From NCBI GenBank assembly GCA_949130495.1, contig OX422214.1:8219246-8283245 (forward strand): 64,000 nt of DNA, given 5' to 3'. Positions 47,861-61,551 of the stretch are shown piece after piece; the stretch's first letter is position 1, and each line of letters begins with the position of its first letter. The notes under the pieces were generated by a model. That model made no database searches and was not told the DNA's origin. It worked only from the letters and a program-made list of their open reading frames with translations. The position numbers and the translations under genes are program-made. This DNA is from Sambucus nigra. Its lineage: Eukaryota > Streptophyta > Magnoliopsida > Dipsacales > Adoxaceae.

Positions 47861-50762
47861 TGTGACACCCCGACTAATTAAATACCGGGTAGCTACTCCT
47901 TTATTAAATCAATACAAAATGCCAAGTTGGTTCAGTTAATAGCATCACTGTCGAAAACATTTTAAAATTACTAATTACCTAGTATTTAAAAAGTAAGTTG
48001 CCAAATTTTAAGTTAAGTCTGATTAACATGCAATAAAAGAATAATGGAAGAACAACATAATCCATTCACCATAACGAAGTACTGAAATAACCAACAAATA
48101 ATAAAAGTCCGGAGGAAAACTCCTCACAACAATCCCACAACTGAAAATAAAATGACAAGTCTGAATCCTGAATTAATAACATGCCCGAAGTCTGAATAAC
48201 TGAAATAAATGAAATGTCTCTAAAAGAAATGGGCGACATGCCCTACAACTGATAAATCTGAATATAGAGTCAATATAGATGAAGTGTCTACAAGCAAAGT
48301 CCTGTAACTTCCATAAACAGCTACAGCTCGTCACCTGAATGAGGATCCTAAGCATGGTGTCCTTGTGGCTAGGCACCTAAAATGGTTTTTACAAAAAATA
48401 GATTTGAAAGCAAATGGGTCAGAGCCCGAAAGTGGAAATCATTTTAAAAACAGCAAGCGTTTTAATAACATTAAAACATTAAATGCAAAATACATGTTAG
48501 GACGTGCACTCACATGAAATCCTCACCTCTCGACTACATGTGCACTCCTAACGTACCGTACCCATCTAAATAACATACATATCTAATCAAACCGTAATAA
48601 GTTCTACCCCTTACTACTCGATTCCCATATTACATTCTATCGTTCTCAATTAAATAGAGGGCTTTACTTAAATTCAGATTCTCAATTAGTAATACAATTC
48701 ACTATCGGTTAACCCGTTATGTTTTCTCAAAACATTACCATAATTATTTTCACAATACCAACATGAAAGTTCTCATTAATTAAGTGTATATTATTCACGT
48801 CATAAATATACAATACAAGCACCCCGAGATTAAGCTGCGGTGCACACATACTCTGCTATCCATCCCGGTACATCACGTACATAAGGATCACGCATTCCGA
48901 ATCTCTCAGGAATCGTTCTCAGATAACAACATCACAAATAATGGAGGCGAACACAGTCACATCACATGGGTCACGCACATACCTGCGCTCCCACGATCAG
49001 CAGACTTATTAACATCCCAATAAGTCCTTCTCTGACCTATGTTCATCGAGGTACCAGTCTAAATCCGAGCAACACAAGGATTAGAGGGCCCTAAGCGAAC
49101 GTAAACCTCCCGTGATAGCAAGTATGGTAGGTATGTCATACACATAAAATCATATACGTATACTAAGTATGCACACATCTTAGTAATCACCATAATTTAT
49201 TTGTAGTACACATCTCATTCTCGTACCGACATATAATGCTACACAATTTATATGTTCCCGATTAGTATAATAATTTAGGTCGTCAATAGTTCTCGCATCG
49301 TAATAGACACTCACGTCCTACTTCATAATTTCCCTTAAGTTCAAACTACACTTCTAGGTTTTACTCCTCATTATATCCCAAATATCCCAAATATACCAAT
49401 TAATCTACAAGGAAGTGTTATCTCTACATATAAACAAGGTTATGGGACACTTGGGATCAAAACAGGCTAAAAAGCCTAAACTGTCAACTCGTTAGAAGTC
49501 TCGTTCGAACGAGGCTGTTCGAACGAGAGTTCGTTCGAACGAAGTGGGATTTCTAACGAGGTCTCGTTCGAACGAAATCATCGAACGAACTTCACCCTCG
49601 TTAGAAGTCAAAGGTCAACTCGTTAGAAGCTCGTTCGAACGACCTGGGCAGGTCTTCTGACGAGTGGCCTGATTCGAGCCCAGATTTCCCTTTTTTCGTT
49701 TTTCCAATTTTCTTCACTTCTAATCCCACATAAAAATCGTCCCAACATCATTTTAAAGTTCCTAATTCGTACTAAACATTCATAGGTCATAATCAAACGT
49801 TTATATAGGGCCAATTCATCTTAAACATCATCAAATCTTCAAATCCCTTCATTTATCCCCAAATTATATGAACATGAACCCTAACATTTATCAATCATCA
49901 ATGAGCCTAATTAAATCCGTTTTTGTTTCATCCAAGGTATTATTATCATCAGAATAATCGCCTACATACAATTCTACATGCAATTCCTCATCAATATGCA
50001 AGATTCTAGTTCCAAATTAAATGGGTTTTTCATCTAACTCCCAAACAAATACGATTATAACAAATTCCTACGCATGGAAGAAGCATTATCTGCAATTAAT
50101 TGAAATTAAACCACTTGCCTTATTTGAATCTCTGATTTTTTATGTCGATTTGATGGAGTATTCTCTCTCTCTCTGCAGAATCCTTCTATCTCTCTCTCTA
50201 CAAGCCTTCTTCTCCAAAGTGCTAAAGGTGGCTAGTGTTTGCCTTAGGAATTTTTGGAACAATTCTATTAAGCCCCGTAGTCCAATAAGTCTTAAGATGT
50301 GGTTAGTGGGTTTAGTGGAAAATTACCAAGTCAGCTTTTTAATTCCCAATTTTCGTAGGTTTTAATTCCCAAAAATTCAAAATTACCAAACTACCCTTAT
50401 ACGTTGCCGGCATGGCCTAAAAATGCCCCGGGACCCAAACTAAACCCCCGGCTAGTGTTTTCTGACTATTTTGACCCTTCCGGACGCGTTGGCGCACTCA
50501 AAATGACCATACGGTTTATAAAAATAAAATTCACTTTTTAATTATCATAATAATATACCATGACGCGACTGTCACACGCGTCTCAACAAGATTTCCAAAT
50601 TGCCGTATTTCAATCTCACGATAAATTTCATAATTCAATATTCATGTATAATCATATATGCACATTATAGTCAAATACAAACTCGCATCTCGCTTGTATT
50701 TTAATCCGGATTTAATTTAATTAATCCCATAAATAAATATCACAAAAATACGGGGTATTACA
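47861..50762 (-). mobile_element. Solo LTR F, same superfamily as the LTRs of N, B and C
   Basis: It starts TGTGACACCCCGAC, ends CGGGGTATTACA and is flanked by CGACT (47856-47860 and 50763-50767). At 2.9 kb there is one LTR and no internal region. Shared elements are the GGGCGACATGCCC hairpin (48231-48243), TGGGTCAGAGCCCG (48415-48428) and CACTTGCCT (50112-50120). Short open frames inside are not supported as genes. Confidence 0.9.
49490..49655. repeat. TCGA-core palindrome cluster (TTCGAA type), solo LTR F
   Basis: Five TTCGAA-centred sites, mostly TCGTTCGAACGA, are mixed with CTCGTTAGAAG repeats over 165 bases. One further half-site is ATCGAACGAAC. Confidence 0.92.
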
Positions 50763-50860
50763 CGACTATAATCTAAGTCCCGCAACAGATCGCACCTGTC
50801 ACGGCTCCCAGGACTCTGGATAGAAGGTCATTCGACATCCATGCAGTAGGACACCTGTAG

Positions 50861-50881
50861 TAATATATATATATATATATA
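50861..50881. repeat. (AT)n microsatellite, LTR 3 of A
   Basis: A short run of AT repeats precedes ACAGACAGGAGAG. Confidence 0.9.
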
Positions 50882-52271
50882 CAGACAGGAGAGAAAAGTA
50901 AACGGGTCAGAGCCCGAGTTGTGAAAATATTTAGCAAGTGTGTTAACCGTGCATAATAAATATCAATGCACTTATTTCATAATTAAAGTGGAATCGTACT
51001 CTCATGAAACCCCAACTCACCTCTCATCTAACGGCGCGCACCTATTCGCGTCCTGAAATTTTAGTTAAATTACCCCAATTATAAGGACAACCTAACTTAA
51101 CATAGGCCCAGCCTATACCCATGAGATCTGCCTTCCTATCCTAACCCAAGAATTCACTCTTTCTAAACACACTTAATTATTTTTACAAACATGTATGCCA
51201 TATTTGGCTTAATAGATTCCGGATTATAATTTAATTAATTACAATTCTTAATACGTTACTCATATACATTAGGGTTTAATCATATAATTTAATTACTAAA
51301 TAACACGCATATAAATTATTATTGATAAAACTTCTCTCCAATCTCAACACTGCACTACGTTTCGTGCGTGGGGTGTCTCGCAAAGCGAAATCCAAATAAG
51401 GAACCACCCCGTTACACTACTCCTTGATAATGTCGATCCTAGAGATACATTATGCCATACATACAATTTTATACTACTACAACTACTAAATTTAGGTTAC
51501 AATATAAAAACAACTTAAAATCTCCAATAATATCCTTGGGATGATGTAACCGAAATATTCCTTAAATGCGATACATCAACCCCCATCAATCTAGTACACC
51601 ATAATCATCCAAGATGTACTCCACAAAGATTCCATATCCTTTCATCTGTAGGATATATAAATATATATAGGCATTTGTTCTAACCATATATACATATATA
51701 TACAATCATCCATTCCCATAGCCAAGTGTACAAACCACATATGATGTACAATGGCCATACACATAATATACCCGGCTATATATATCGCTAATAAAACTGC
51801 ATCATGTTATCATCTTCCAGGGCATTACTAACATACCATCCTGGGGACCACGGTCGGTCTCAATATCACCGACATCGGGGCCATACACACACACACGACG
51901 TCTCGGGAAGCGGTCATAGATCCTAACCGGTCAATGAGACGAGACATACCCACCACGCCTCACGCCAAGAATATAAATCACATAATAACACACTGGACGA
52001 CTACGACATGGGGATTATCCACACCCTGCTCCTTGAGCCAGGATGCTCACCCTCTGCGCGTAAACTTCCCAATGATAGGATGAGCGGGGTATGCTTAACC
52101 ACATAAGTATATATATCATTCACATGCACAATATATATACATCCATATGATCCCATCATATGACCAAACATTAAACCATCATTTACGGTTTAGATATTCA
52201 TACCATGTATATCCACAACATAAATATATCCATATTTTCTTATCAATACAGATATACATATATCCACATAT

Positions 52272-52323
<52 letters not shown>
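52272..52323. repeat. Compound (CA)n(TA)n microsatellite, LTR 3 of A
   Basis: About 35 bases of CA are followed by about 17 bases of TA, at the same site as 742-829 and 26007-26046. Confidence 0.95.
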
Positions 52324-52324
<1 letters not shown>

Positions 52325-53295
52325 AACTATATCTCGTTCATATGTATAAGATATATATATACACTCGGCTATAAGTATACATAATCCTCAATATACAAGC
52401 CGTCACCACAAACTCACTTAATTTACCTCGATATGTGAATACAATCCTTCACTTGAAGCATATTCATCTATTTGTCCTAAGATGAATAGTCTCCCAAAAT
52501 CATATGTATATATATATCCAACATTAGGGTTATCACCCAAAGTTTAGTGTAGGAAACCATCACTACACATACCATCCATATCCTAGAGCTCATTGATGAA
52601 TCTAGTAATAATTTCAACTATTGGTACACACATAACTAATAGTCTATAAGCCTCAATCTCAATCTTACATTCATCAAATAATCCCATTACTTAGGGAAAA
52701 TACCCGTTGTAAATCACACACCGATAAACAACATCTACCCCAACTAGATTTACACACTCTACTCTAGTGGGTAATATGATCCCATCGCTCTCGATTTCGA
52801 CTATGGTTCAATCACTCCTATGTACTCGTAAATCTTATTGTGGTTGCAATATATTTCTTAAGTTAAACATTACTAGGGATACGCAACCACTCTCTCGCAT
52901 CGGTACTCAATAACATCTAAACTCACTTATGACCTCAATCTAGAACTCCCGTCCTCCCTGAGATCCCTCACTACCTCGAAATGTCTATTATTAACACGTA
53001 CGTAAGCAAAAAGGGACGATCTCCACCATTTATAACCATTTCGTGATAACCCAGCTCTATCATGATAACATAACCCAAAAATCACTTCAGTTCCATATTT
53101 TGTCATTACTAAAAGAGGCATCCCATCCTCCTGAATCAGTTTAACATAGGCTCGCAAGTTCCTATTCGACCTAGGGCCCTATTCCATTAATCTAATATCA
53201 TAACCCTTCATAATAAACCCATTAAGAAAGCCCCTAAGAATAAAACTCCAAAAGAAAAGGGGAAGAAAGAAATCCAAGTCTTGGGCTAAAAATAA

Positions 53296-53420
53296 GGGAC
53301 CGGTCGACCGGTCCCAGACCCCCGGTCGACCGCGGGTCCCAAATTTTGCCTACGAAGAAATGCAGTGGGCTTTTCCCTTATGGCGCGGTCGACCGGCCCC
53401 CTAGGCGCGGTCGATCGGCC
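53296..53420. repeat. TCGA-core palindrome cluster (GTCGAC type), LTR 3 of A
   Basis: Four sites match 1810-1934; the last reads GGTCGATCGG, a one-base change from GGTCGACCGG. Confidence 0.9.
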
Positions 53421-54185
53421 ATACCAGTTATCTTGCCCGATTTTCCATTTTCAGCAAACCCTAAATCCTCAAACACCCAAATATCATCACCAAACTCCCA
53501 AATCTTTAACCCAATAATATTATTAACTTGTAAACTCATCCTACATCTCATCCCAACAATTTATATGTCATCAACCCATGTATAAACATTGATTTCAAGA
53601 TTTAAACCCAAAAATCTAGGTTTTTGATATTAATACCCAAAAATCCATTTGTTTTATCCACAAATTATGAAATGAAATACACAAATGAAATATTTAGCAA
53701 GATTAAACACTTGCCTCAATTTTGTAGAGGTTGGATCGTCCTCGATGTCGCGTTTGGGCTGGAGATCCCAAGCTTTTTCTCCTCTCTCTCTTCCTTTCTT
53801 CTTCTTTTCTCTCTTCTTTCTCCCTCTAGGGCTTTTTCTCTCTTTCTCTCAAATGAGAATGTCTTAATCCGTAAGCCTCTTAAATCCCTTAAAACATAAG
53901 CCCCAATTTTAAATGTTAATACACACTTTAAATGACTCGTTCACTCCAATTCGACTCAAACTGACTTAAAAGCATTCCGGAGCCGAAATAAAACCCAATG
54001 ACAGTCATTTTGACTATCTCGACCCTTCCGGAATCGATGGTACCCTCAAAATCATCATTCGGAATACTTTGAAATGTTCTCTCTTTTTGGACCTCAATTC
54101 CCAAATTTTAAAATTCTCCAATTTAATTAAATTTTATTTTCCCAAAAATTTAATTTCTCAGTCTCCAAAGTCAAGGGTTGTTACA

Positions 54186-56585
54186 TCATGTATTTAAAAA
54201 ATAAATCGCATTGTGTAATTTTTTAATTGGTTTGTGTTAAGATTCATACGATTTTGTATCTTATCTTATTGTATTTCAACACATTATTATTTGATTGGAC
54301 TGCTTTATTTTTTAATTTAAAAATTATATTTTGAAAAAAAAAGAATTTGTAGGGTGTCAAAAAATTAAGAAAGAAGAAAGAAGAAAGAAAGTAGATGTGG
54401 CAACAAAGTTGAGAATTAAGTCACTACGGTTGTCGGTGTAGTGATGCTCAATTTATTATTTAGAAAGAGAAAAACATTTTTTTCCACAATGTCCCATCTT
54501 GGGTGTCCACCCAAATTCAAAAAAACACTCTTTACCCTTCCCATCGCACAAAAAAAAACCACTAAAAGCTTAAAAAGAACACATTGCTACAGAAATTCAG
54601 ACCTACATACATAGAACCAAGATAAATAGTGAAAAAATGCAATTTTCACCCCCAAGCATACCAAAAGATAAACTTTGAATATCGTGAAAGCATTCACTCA
54701 GACTCAAACTAAGGAAAACATAAACATACTCACCGATATAAAAATAGTGAGACACAAACGAGATGGAAACAAACACCCATGAGGGAAAAAAATCAAGGCA
54801 TTCAAAAATTATGAGAATCATTTATTTATATGAAATTTGGATAAGACAAAGCAAAACTCAAATCAAATGAAGTAATAGAAAAAGTGAAGAGTTGGAGAGA
54901 GAGATGAGTAGGAAAAGTAACTTATCCAAATTGAATGTATATTTCCTCAAAGTTACAATCAAACAAAAAGGAAGAGAAATAGATCCATAAAAAACAAAAC
55001 TCAGGTATATAGAATAACTTACTTGAAATGTGAGGGTAAAATACTGTCAAAGGAGATAGATGATATGACAATAGTTGTAGGTGATGCATGTAGGGGGCCA
55101 GAGTTCGAGGGATATAAATAAGGTAGTTTTTTACTGACATAGTATGTAGCCACGTGGATTTTTTTGAATGAAAAAAACGCAAAAATCTGAAAATTTAGGA
55201 TTGAGAATTCGTGGGATGCTGGAGACAACCAACAACAAGCGTTTATATAATAAGATATATATATAATATCATGTTTTTTTATTTTATTTTAATACATTAT
55301 TAATTCAAAATTTTATATTTAGGTACATTTTAATTAAAAAAATTAGATTCTATTTAAAAAAATCATTAAGTGTAACTGACATGCAACTTTTTTTAATTAA
55401 AAGAACTAAAAAAATCAAAAAACTTTAACAAAAAATAAAACAGCCTCTCCAAAAAAGGAAAAACCACAACAGTCGCCTGTCGATGATAATTCGTGTATTT
55501 GGGTTGTGTTTCGATTCGACACGACAAGGATTTTTTGGACACGAATACGACACAAAATGAATTCGTGTTTTTTTTAGATGACACGAACACGGCCCAAATA
55601 AAAACGACAAAACACGACACGACACGAATAACACGATTTCTTAAAATTTCACGCTAAATTAAACATAAATTGACATGATAATCCGAATAAAAAGACGATT
55701 AACACGATAAGACACGATAACACGACTCATAATTTTGACACAAACACGACACGACTTCGTATAAAAAAACACGACACGAACATGAAATATCGTGTCAATT
55801 TTGTATCGTTCCGTGTCGTATTTTCATGTCGTTTCTAAAATTGTCACCCCTACCTCCACCGCCGCAATCACCATCCGCGGCAGGCCCACCACCACCCCAC
55901 ACCGATATTCGCCCATCTCCCTCCACCGCACACGCACAAAGACAATACATTTAGCACCTCATCTCATCGCCACTCTTCCCACCTCCCTCCACCAACACCA
56001 CTTGCAAAAACGACCAAAACCACTTAATCTAAATTGGAACAAAAAAAACAAAATATTTATTAGAAAAATCAAACTTGAATCAATACAAAAAAAAATCGCC
56101 GCATCACCTACAAAAACCCATTTACGACACTTGCAAATCCAAAAACCTAAAATCCAATTCCACATCCAAATTCAAAATCAAACAAACTAATTATTGGACA
56201 CTCATGAAGCAAATTGATTTGCACAAGTTGAAGACTTAGATTGGTAGCTTGAGAATTAGTAAACATTTTAAGATGGTGAAACTTGAAAGAAGTTCTTGTG
56301 TGTGTGAGAGAGTGAGAGAGAGCAACGTTGGGGTTGCAGTGGGCGGGTTGGTTGCCCGCGGGTTGGGGTGTCGGGAGCTGGGAGGTTTGTTTTAAGTTTG
56401 ATTTCATTTTTTCTTTTTACTTTTTGTATTAATTATTTTCTCTCAGATTTTATTTTTATTTTTTAATGGATCAAATACCAAAAAGTTCCTCAAACATTTT
56501 TAATACACACTTAATCCAATCCTTTTATTTTGGTGCAAAATAAAAACGTTTGGACTAAACATATATTAAAAAAAATTCGAGGGAC
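54186..56585. other. Unassigned 2.4-kb AT-rich region between complex A and element E
   Basis: I see no gene or complete mobile element here. About 55490-55810 is rich in ACACGA/TCGTGT words of irregular spacing, probably a decayed repeat. At about 55240-55256 the minus strand reads TCTTATTATATAAACG, like a Helitron 5' end, but no matching 3' end was found. The frames at 55792-56190 and 56147-56407 have biased composition and no features. Confidence 0.6.
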
Positions 56586-58151
56586 TGATTAAGGGTGAAA
56601 AGTAGCGTCGCGTCAAAATGCTAATCGTTGAATTCGTTTCATCACATTAATACAAAAACCTAAACTACGACTGCACTTGCGATACAAGTATAGCGGTAAG
56701 TCGGGTATCGAAAATCCACAGAGACGAGTTGCTAGAATTTATAGGATTTAATACTCCTAAAATAAAAGTGTAAAATGTGATAGGTTGGAAATAAAGAAAA
56801 GGGAAAAATTAAGAAGTTAAGTCTAAACTAGAATTAATAAAACGAGAGTCGGGATCGTGTCCCCACCATGGGCTAAACAACTAATAATTAGAATTTCGGT
56901 TCGAAAACATTTAATCGAGCATTTTCAATTAAGTATAAACATCACACAATAAGGAATTTAACCCAAAGTTGCGAGATTAAACATTTAACAGAAAATGGTC
57001 ACACGCATCTTAAATTCGGATTACTGCTATAAACACTAACGTTGCGTGACAAAGAAAGTTAAACGCATAATAATCCGACTTTAATACGCGAGGTTTCAAT
57101 TAAATGCAATTTTACACAAAAACCTAACTTTCGGAGCTCAACGCCCATTAATGGTGGAAACGCAATCCCAACCCGTTATCTGCTCACTACACATGAATAA
57201 AACTAATTTAACAACTAATTAACTAAGCAAACAAGAAATTAATACACTAAAACAAGTTATCTAGGCATGTAAATAATTAAGAAAGCAAGAAACAAGCTAA
57301 AACAAGTTGAATAAATGAGGAAGAAGATGAATAGTGCTTACAACAATCCAAATTGTACAAACCCTAGGAGAGAGAAGCTCCACCCAACAAATCCCCTCTT
57401 CTAACCTAAAAATGAAAAAATCTCTTCTAAGAAAAGCCCCAAACATTCTATTAATACCCCAAAATAAACCCCCAACAAAACCAACCCAAATAAACCAAAA
57501 TAAGCCAATTTTCATCCATATCTGATGGGACCGGTCGACCTCTATTTTGGGACCGTTCGACCGCACTTTTGGAATTTTCCTTGGCTGGAGACAACCCACT
57601 TTTCCTCTCTGAACCAATTTTGATGCATTGCACAGAAATGGCCATAACTCCCTCATACGGAATCAAAATGAGGCGTGGTCGGAACCTACGCGAAGCTAAT
57701 TCAATTATCTACATGATTATGTTTTGAAAGCCTCCAAATTATGTAGCATGAAATTACCAAAATGCCCTTGAAGTAGAAGAAAATACTGAAACCTTTCGAA
57801 AATTGGCATAACTTCCACATACGGAGTCAGAATGACGCACGGTCAGTGGCCATGGAAAGATAATTTGATGATCTACATGTTGGTAACTTCATTACATAAA
57901 AAACAGTGAGTTTGAAAAGACCAAATTGCCCTTGTAGTAGCATTCGACGACGGAACTTCTCCGAAATGCAACCGAACCTCACTTTTAGCGTTCCAATACC
58001 TACAAAAGCACAAATAACCCCTGCAAAGCATGTATATATCCAAATCCAAGGTTGTCTAGTTAATGAGCATAATTATAGGCATTTAGGACCGTAAAAGTAC
58101 TAGAATGCATAAAGATAACAAGTGGAAATATGCAATATTCGATACGAATCA
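56586..58151 (-). repeat. Left LTR of element E
   Basis: It starts TGATTAAGGGTG and ends GATACGAATCA. It contains GACCGGTCGACC and GACCGTTCGACC (57527-57563). It also has two diverged copies of a CATAACT(C/T)CC(T/A)CATACGGA block (near 57641 and 57808), as often seen in Tat-type LTRs. Confidence 0.72.
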
Positions 58152-58159
58152 CACCCCCT
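58152..58159 (-). other. Polypurine tract of element E (3')
   Basis: CACCCCCT on the plus strand directly follows the LTR end; the following AACTTAAAC is shared with element D. Confidence 0.7.
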
Positions 58160-60237
58160 AACTTAAACATTGTTAGTCCCTAGTGATGAAACAAACGAAA
58201 CTAGTCCACAGAAGGAAATACAAAACGTATAAATGCATCAAAATATAATTGCCACTTTCGTAGGGAACCCGATTGCATTTAGCATATGCAATCAGCCGTT
58301 AAACCCCTAGGTTACCCCAGTGGACGAGTGTCGTCTCGTGAGGGTTTTCTAGGATGATACCCACAAACATCCTATGGTTTCCTCAAAATATGCCCAAACC
58401 AACATGCGACAAGCCCAAGAATACAAAAAAGATTTCAACATGTTATTAGCACAATGAACGAATTCAAACAAAATTCCGCATGATTAACATTATAGAATGC
58501 ACCTCATAGAATTGAAACCTTAAAATGTGGGAGGGGAGAGAGCACATGCAAAGTTTGATTTGGCGAAAAACTTATATAAACCGAATAAACATTAAAGCAA
58601 GCATACATTCAATCCTCGCGGGCATTACACTCATCAAGTGAATTCACTCGAAACAGGGAGCTAACACACGGAACATGCGGGCTAAAGAGTAAATGTAAAT
58701 GGAAACTAGGCCGCACACATGTCACAAATGAAGAGCGCTATATAAAAACTGAAAAATTGTAATCTCAATGAAAGGATACCGCACATTAAAGGAGGCGAAA
58801 TGCGTTTTCACAGATTATCAAAACTATTATGACTTTTGAATTACATCAACCTAAGATCACATAGGATTTTAATATGGTTGTAATGTAGGCTAGGTTAAGG
58901 TACGAAATGAAAGGGATGTATATACGGATTCAAAGTGTTTGGGGATGAAACTCGGGGAAAATGGGAAAAAGTGGGCAATTTCAAAATTGGACAAATGATT
59001 TCCAAACGAGCATTAGATATAACAATCGAGAGAGTAATAAGGATTATTGAATCACTTACAAATACTATAAACAACTTTCTCTTTCTCTTTCTTTTTCTTT
59101 TCTTCTTTTTCTCACTTTTTTCTTTTGTTTTTAACTTTCTCTTTTTCACTCTTTTTCTTTTCACTGCTTACTCTTTTCATGCTCAAATTGCAACCACAAT
59201 ACACAACAATATCATTCAATCCCAAGCAACAATCCAAACAAGGGTATGTAAGGCAATATGTATGGTATAAAACTCCAATTTGGAGTTGGATATAGGATTT
59301 TGGGTAATGAAAAGAAAGGCTAGTATTTAGGCTCAAGTGGGTTGACTAGGGAACATATAAAGGGTGAGGTCAAGGTCATATGGGTGATATATCAAAGATG
59401 GCCTATGATCATTTCAAAAAGTATACGCAATTCTCGAGTCAAACAACATATGAAAATCATGCTCAAGTAACACATTTCAAGTATGAACTCAATTAATGAA
59501 CGGTCAATGAAAGAATAAAGAGATTACCAACGACTGTAACGTTTTCAAAGAGGAAAGAAAAGTGTACACACTCACAAATGAAGATATGTCTCTAATCTCA
59601 CTCGGTGTAAGTATATACAATGCAACAAAAGCATACCGAGTTATAAAAATCTTAAACCAAATCAATATAACAAGGAAAGTGCATGTGCTCATGGGATTAA
59701 AGTTTAATTCATGAAGTTATTCACAATATCAATAATCGATACTAAAGTCTAATAACTTATAAAATCGAGAATATGCATCGTTGGGTTGTCTATTGGATCG
59801 GGCAATTATTGAAATTTATCATCGGAAACAAGGGCAAAAAGCCCAAAAAAAGAGAAAAAAGAAAGAAAAACTTTTTGAAATTTTTGAATTTTTCTAAGAA
59901 AGGCATACTAAGTAACTAACATGTGAGCAAAAACATGGACTAAATAAAGAAATGGATAGAATATCCCACACCCCCTAACTTAAAACTTGAAATTGTCCTC
60001 AATGTAAATTAAGTACTAAGTCAAAGAGAGGAAAATAGTGATATTACCCAAAATTCGAGCGATCCCCATAAGAACAAGTCCAAAGAATCTACGAAACAAG
60101 TTAGTACCGAGCATAGCAAAAACAAATAATAAAAAGTTAACTAATTACACTAAACTAAATTAAAAAGGAAAGAAAAAATAAAAAGAAAGAAATGATAAAA
60201 AATCTAACTATATACAACCTACTATTTAGACTCCACA
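58160..60237 (-). mobile_element. 3' non-coding internal region of element E
   Basis: No retroviral motif is visible. The 111-residue plus frame (58935-59270) is a T-rich run. Blocks shared with element D in the same order are TTAAACCCCTAGGTTACCC (near 58300), a pyrimidine-rich tract (59080-59160), GGCTCAAGTGGGTTG (near 59329), a second purine-tract module (59969) and GAGCGATCCCC (near 60057). Confidence 0.72.
59969..59976 (-). other. Second (internal) polypurine tract copy in element E
   Basis: CACCCCCTAACTTAAAACTT repeats the 3' tract at 58152. It lies about 260 bases past the ORF end, as in element D. Confidence 0.6.
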
Positions 60238-61356
60238 CTAACTATACACTAGAAGTCTAAATAGGTGAGGGTCCACCATAAAAATGATTTGACTTTGGAG
60301 GATAACCGGTGTACCCTCACATACAAGCATGCCTTCCAAAAAATATGAATTCCGTTTTAACAACTGAAGGCATGTGTAAGGCGAAAGAAATGAACCATCG
60401 TCAATTAAAAGTTTTGGAGGGACGATGGGGGGTTTGGATTGCACGGGTGACAAAAACAAGTGGGGATTGAGAAAAGCCAAATATCCTCCCAATGATTTTG
60501 AAGTTGGAATGGGAGGCGGCACACACCAAGGCAAAGATGCGATCGTGGAGGGTGACTCGAGTAAGTACTCCTCATCGGCGATAGGATTTAAAACATTAAA
60601 TTTTGAAACCGAATCATCGGGTACTTATTCCGGTGTGGTAGTAGAGAATGAAAATGGGGATGAAAGAAATTTAAACTCATGAGATGAATCATCATGGCAC
60701 GAAGTTGGAATTTCTAATGAAATAATACCATTTTCAATGAAATGTTCTTCTTTGGGGGCCAAAGAATAAATCATTTCATTGCAAATAGATATTACGTCAC
60801 TTTCATCCTCGCTTTCAATATCTATTACGCGATGGGCAAAGTCTAGAATGGTTTGTTCCAAAGTAGGCACAAGTACCTCATTTGGTTCAAAACATTCCTC
60901 GACTTCGAAAGTCTCGAAAGCAAAATCGTCGTCGGACTCAAATAATAAATCCAACTCATGTTCCCACGAACGATTTTCTTCCCGATAGCGATTTTCAATT
61001 CTCTCATTTTCATACATACGCAAACCCTCCCCGAATGTCATGGGTCGAGGTGTGGATGCATGAAAATGGGAACTTTGAAAGTTACTATCGGACTTAAACT
61101 TAAACTCATTATTATAGAAATTTTGAAAACTATTCGAATTCATTTCAAAATTCCTATTATAAGGAGGTAAAGGCCCAAAATCATTATCATCATCATCGAA
61201 ATTCCAATAACCTAAATTTTGACTTTCGTTATACTGGCCCAAAGTAATATGTGAATTTGCTAATTTTTGGGATTCTAAGTATTGACCGAAAGTCATAGGC
61301 TTACGGGAATTTTGAGAATTATAACAATGATTATCGAAAGAATTGGAATAAGACAT
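60238..61356 (-). pseudogene. Unknown acidic protein ORF of element E, split by one stop
   Basis: The first ATG in frame is at 61356 (MSYSNSFDNHCYN). The frame runs about 243 codons to a TAA at 60625-60627, then continues open in the same frame to 60238, about 370 codons in all. The N-terminal half is asparagine-rich with repeats of the type PMTFGQYLESQ, ITLGQYNESQ and PMTFGEGLRMYE. The middle is strongly acidic (LLFESDDDFAFETFEVEE), and the end is proline- and leucine-rich (PPIVPPKLLIDDGSFLSPY). I see no zinc knuckle, protease or polymerase motif, and I do not recognise the family. Its place in the element is that of gag-protease in D. It might be a diverged structural protein or an accessory one (inference). 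Confidence 0.65.
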
Positions 61357-61530
61357 GCTTACCCCAAAAATGGCTCGAAGTAGCGAATTCCACAAAGTAG
61401 GTGCGCGCGGGAAAAATTCAAACGTTTCTAAGTGCTCAAATGTGGAAGTCCTACAAAAAGGTTAGAAAATAATACAAATAGAAAGAAAATACTATGAAAT
61501 ACTAAATCAAATAAAGTCTAAAATAAACTA

Positions 61531-61549
61531 GTCCCCAGCAACGGTGCCA
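61531..61549 (-). other. Degenerate primer binding site of element E (tRNA-Asp type)
   Basis: GTCCCCAGCAACGGTGCCA on the plus strand matches tRNA-Asp except for the first base and two transitions at former CG sites. It sits two bases from the right LTR. Confidence 0.75.
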
Positions 61550-61551
61550 TT

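Larger units (their letters stand above)
47431..54185 (-). repeat. LTR 3 of complex A (complete, interrupted by solo LTR F)
   Basis: It runs from TGTAACACCCCGC to GGGTTGTTACA. Without F and its target duplication it is 3.85 kb, the only full-length A LTR here. It contains CGGGTCAGAGCCCG (50903-50916), a TCTCGCAAAGCGAAATCC block (51376-51409), a (CA)n(TA)n microsatellite (52272-52323), a GTCGAC cluster (53296-53420) and CACTTGCCT (53708-53716). Confidence 0.9.

Noticed and set aside
55240..55256. Second Helitron 5' end (minus strand TCTTATTATATAAACG)
   Set aside because: No hairpin followed by CTRR was found at a suitable distance to the left, so only one weak end supports it.
55792..56190. 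132-residue plus-strand frame
   Set aside because: Composition is biased by CAC/CCA and AAA words, there is no recognisable domain, and an overlapping frame exists on the other strand.
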